From assembly GCA_900770205.1 (NCBI GenBank), contig CAAGJV010000379.1:1-7075 (forward strand): a DNA stretch of 7,075 nucleotides, written 5' to 3'. Both the position numbers and the translations under genes were made by a program. Below the pieces are notes generated by a model. That model saw only the letters and a program-made list of their open reading frames with translations, ran no database searches and was not told where the DNA came from. The DNA is from Desulfovibrionaceae bacterium. GTDB lineage: Bacteria > Desulfobacterota > Desulfovibrionia > Desulfovibrionales > Desulfovibrionaceae. Shown in pieces: positions 5,971-7,075 of the stretch; position 1 is the first letter of the stretch, and the number at the start of each line of letters is the position of its first letter.

Positions 5971-6641
5971 TGAATATTCTGATTTTTGGCCCCAACGGCA
6001 GCGGCAAGGGCACGCAGGGCGCCCTTCTTATGGAGAAGTACGGCATTCAGCATATCGAATCCGGCGCCGTTTTCCGCCAGCATATCGGAAACGGAACGGA
6101 ACTGGGAAAGAAAGCCAAGGCCTATATTGATAAAGGCGAACTCGTTCCGGATGAAATCACCATTCCCATGGTTCTGGATATCCTGAAGAATCAGGGAGAC
6201 AAGGGGTGGCTTCTGGATGGATTCCCCCGCAATATGGAACAGGCCCGCAAGCTCGATGAGGCGCTTAAAGCTGCGGGAATGAAGCTTGACTATGTTGTGG
6301 AGATCCTGCTTTCCCGCAAGGTGGCGAGGGAGCGCATCATGGGGCGCCGCCTCTGCGTGAACAATAATAATCACCCCAACAATATTTTTATTGATGCCAT
6401 CAAGCCCAACGGCGATGTATGCCGTGTGTGCGGCGGCGCTCTCAAAACCCGTGCCGATGACCAGGACGAGGTTGCCATTAATAAGCGCCACGACATCTAT
6501 TACGATGAAGATAACGGCACCCTGGCTGCTGCCCACTACTTCAAAGCTCTGGCGGAAAAAGGCGATACCACCTACATTACGCTTGATGGCAGCGGAACTA
6601 TAGGCGCCATTCGCGAAGAGCTTCTTGCCAAGCTGAACTAG
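5970..6641 (+). CDS. adk: Adenylate kinase with metal-binding LID
   Basis: Interconverts ATP + AMP and 2 ADP, keeping adenylate pools balanced; cytosolic, monomeric in characterised relatives. The 223 residues begin with the P-loop GPNGSGKGTQ (7-16). AMP-site elements include HIESGAVFR (28-36) and the adenylate kinase signature LLDGFPRNMEQA (81-92). The LID starts at GRRLC (125-129) and carries Cys129, His135, Cys151 and Cys154 (CRVCGG), so the spacing is C-X5-H-X15-C-X2-C. This is the set I recall as binding zinc, cobalt or iron in Desulfovibrio gigas adenylate kinase, instead of the four cysteines of Gram-positive enzymes. RADDQDE (161-167) is the usual LID segment. Start ATG 5970 has AGAGG at 5959-5963, 6 bases upstream, and overlaps the stop of the 56-codon ORF. 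A terminator 44 bases after the stop closes the transcript. Confidence 0.97.
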   Translation: MNILIFGPNGSGKGTQGALLMEKYGIQHIESGAVFRQHIGNGTELGKKAKAYIDKGELVPDEITIPMVLDILKNQGDKGWLLDGFPRNMEQARKLDEALKAAGMKLDYVVEILLSRKVARERIMGRRLCVNNNNHPNNIFIDAIKPNGDVCRVCGGALKTRADDQDEVAINKRHDIYYDEDNGTLAAAHYFKALAEKGDTTYITLDGSGTIGAIREELLAKLN

Positions 6642-6684
6642 CGCTTCTGGGCGCGGCTGCCTTTAATCTCAGTTGGAACTTATA

Positions 6685-6722
6685 CCGGCTTTCCTGTATT
6701 CTGCGGGAGAGCCGGCTTTTTT
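6685..6722 (+). terminator. Rho-independent terminator after adk
   Basis: CCGGCT (6685-6690) pairs with AGCCGG (6710-6715). The stem continues inward with 6691-6696 and 6704-6709, including two G-U pairs, to about 12 pairs with a 7-base loop. C and six Ts (6717-6722) follow. It separates the asnS-adk transcript from the tRNA genes. The 72 bases from 6723 to 6794 hold nothing I recognise. Confidence 0.88.
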
Positions 6723-6794
6723 ATGGAGAATGGCGGCAAAACCTGCATGGGAAGAGGCAGAAATGATTATTTTGGATAAAACGCAGATTTTTTG

Positions 6795-6823
6795 TTGACA
6801 GAGTATCCTAAATTCCCTATAAG
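6795..6823 (+). promoter_or_regulatory. Strong sigma70-type promoter for the tRNA array
   Basis: TTGACA (6795-6800) is a perfect -35 box. It is followed by a 17-base spacer and TATAAG (6818-6823), five of six consensus bases. The start would fall near 6830, less than ten bases before the first tRNA. Box quality and placement suit a stable-RNA promoter. A T-rich tract (6788-6793) just upstream could be a partial UP element. Confidence 0.85.
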
Positions 6824-6833
6824 TCTCTTCACG

Positions 6834-6912
<79 letters not shown>

Positions 6913-6925
6913 GCAGATATTTCGT

Positions 6926-7075
<150 letters not shown>

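Overview
The window looks like a piece of a Desulfovibrionaceae chromosome (Desulfobacterota, sulfate-reducer relatives such as Desulfovibrio, Bilophila or Mailhella). The best evidence is the adenylate kinase. It is 223 residues long, and its LID carries Cys129, His135, Cys151 and Cys154, the metal-binding arrangement I recall from Desulfovibrio gigas adenylate kinase. The genus is inference. The DNA is moderately GC-rich, densely coding, and all recognisable genes lie on the + strand. I see no mobile element or CRISPR.

Layout. (1) Bases 2-2384: the 3' end of a ComF-type phosphoribosyltransferase gene, a tRNA-dihydrouridine synthase and rlmN, closely spaced and probably one transcript. (2) Bases 2385-2807: a 423-base non-coding region with a sigma70-like promoter, a 6-4-6 palindrome, about 200 bases of hairpin-rich sequence, a strong intrinsic terminator, and then a second long hairpin before asnS. 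This is either a free small RNA or an attenuator leader. (3) Bases 2808-6641: asnS, trmH, a CoA-binding/YkgJ cysteine-cluster fusion, a likely 56-codon small ORF and adk. asnS/trmH and small ORF/adk share bases as TGATG stop-start overlaps. A terminator follows adk. (4) Bases 6795-7075: a clear promoter and a tight tRNA-Gly(GCC), tRNA-Cys(GCA), tRNA-Gly(GCC) array. The two Gly genes are identical, and the window ends on the last base of the second.

The content is mostly translation-related: tRNA modification (dihydrouridine, Gm18), rRNA/tRNA m2A methylation, asparaginyl-tRNA synthesis and tRNAs, with adenylate kinase balancing AMP/ADP/ATP (synthetases release AMP). The least explained parts are the structured asnS upstream region, the 56-codon ORF coupled to adk, and the CoA-binding/YkgJ fusion. 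Nothing here is convincing evidence of a wholly new system; these three are the best candidates for new biology.
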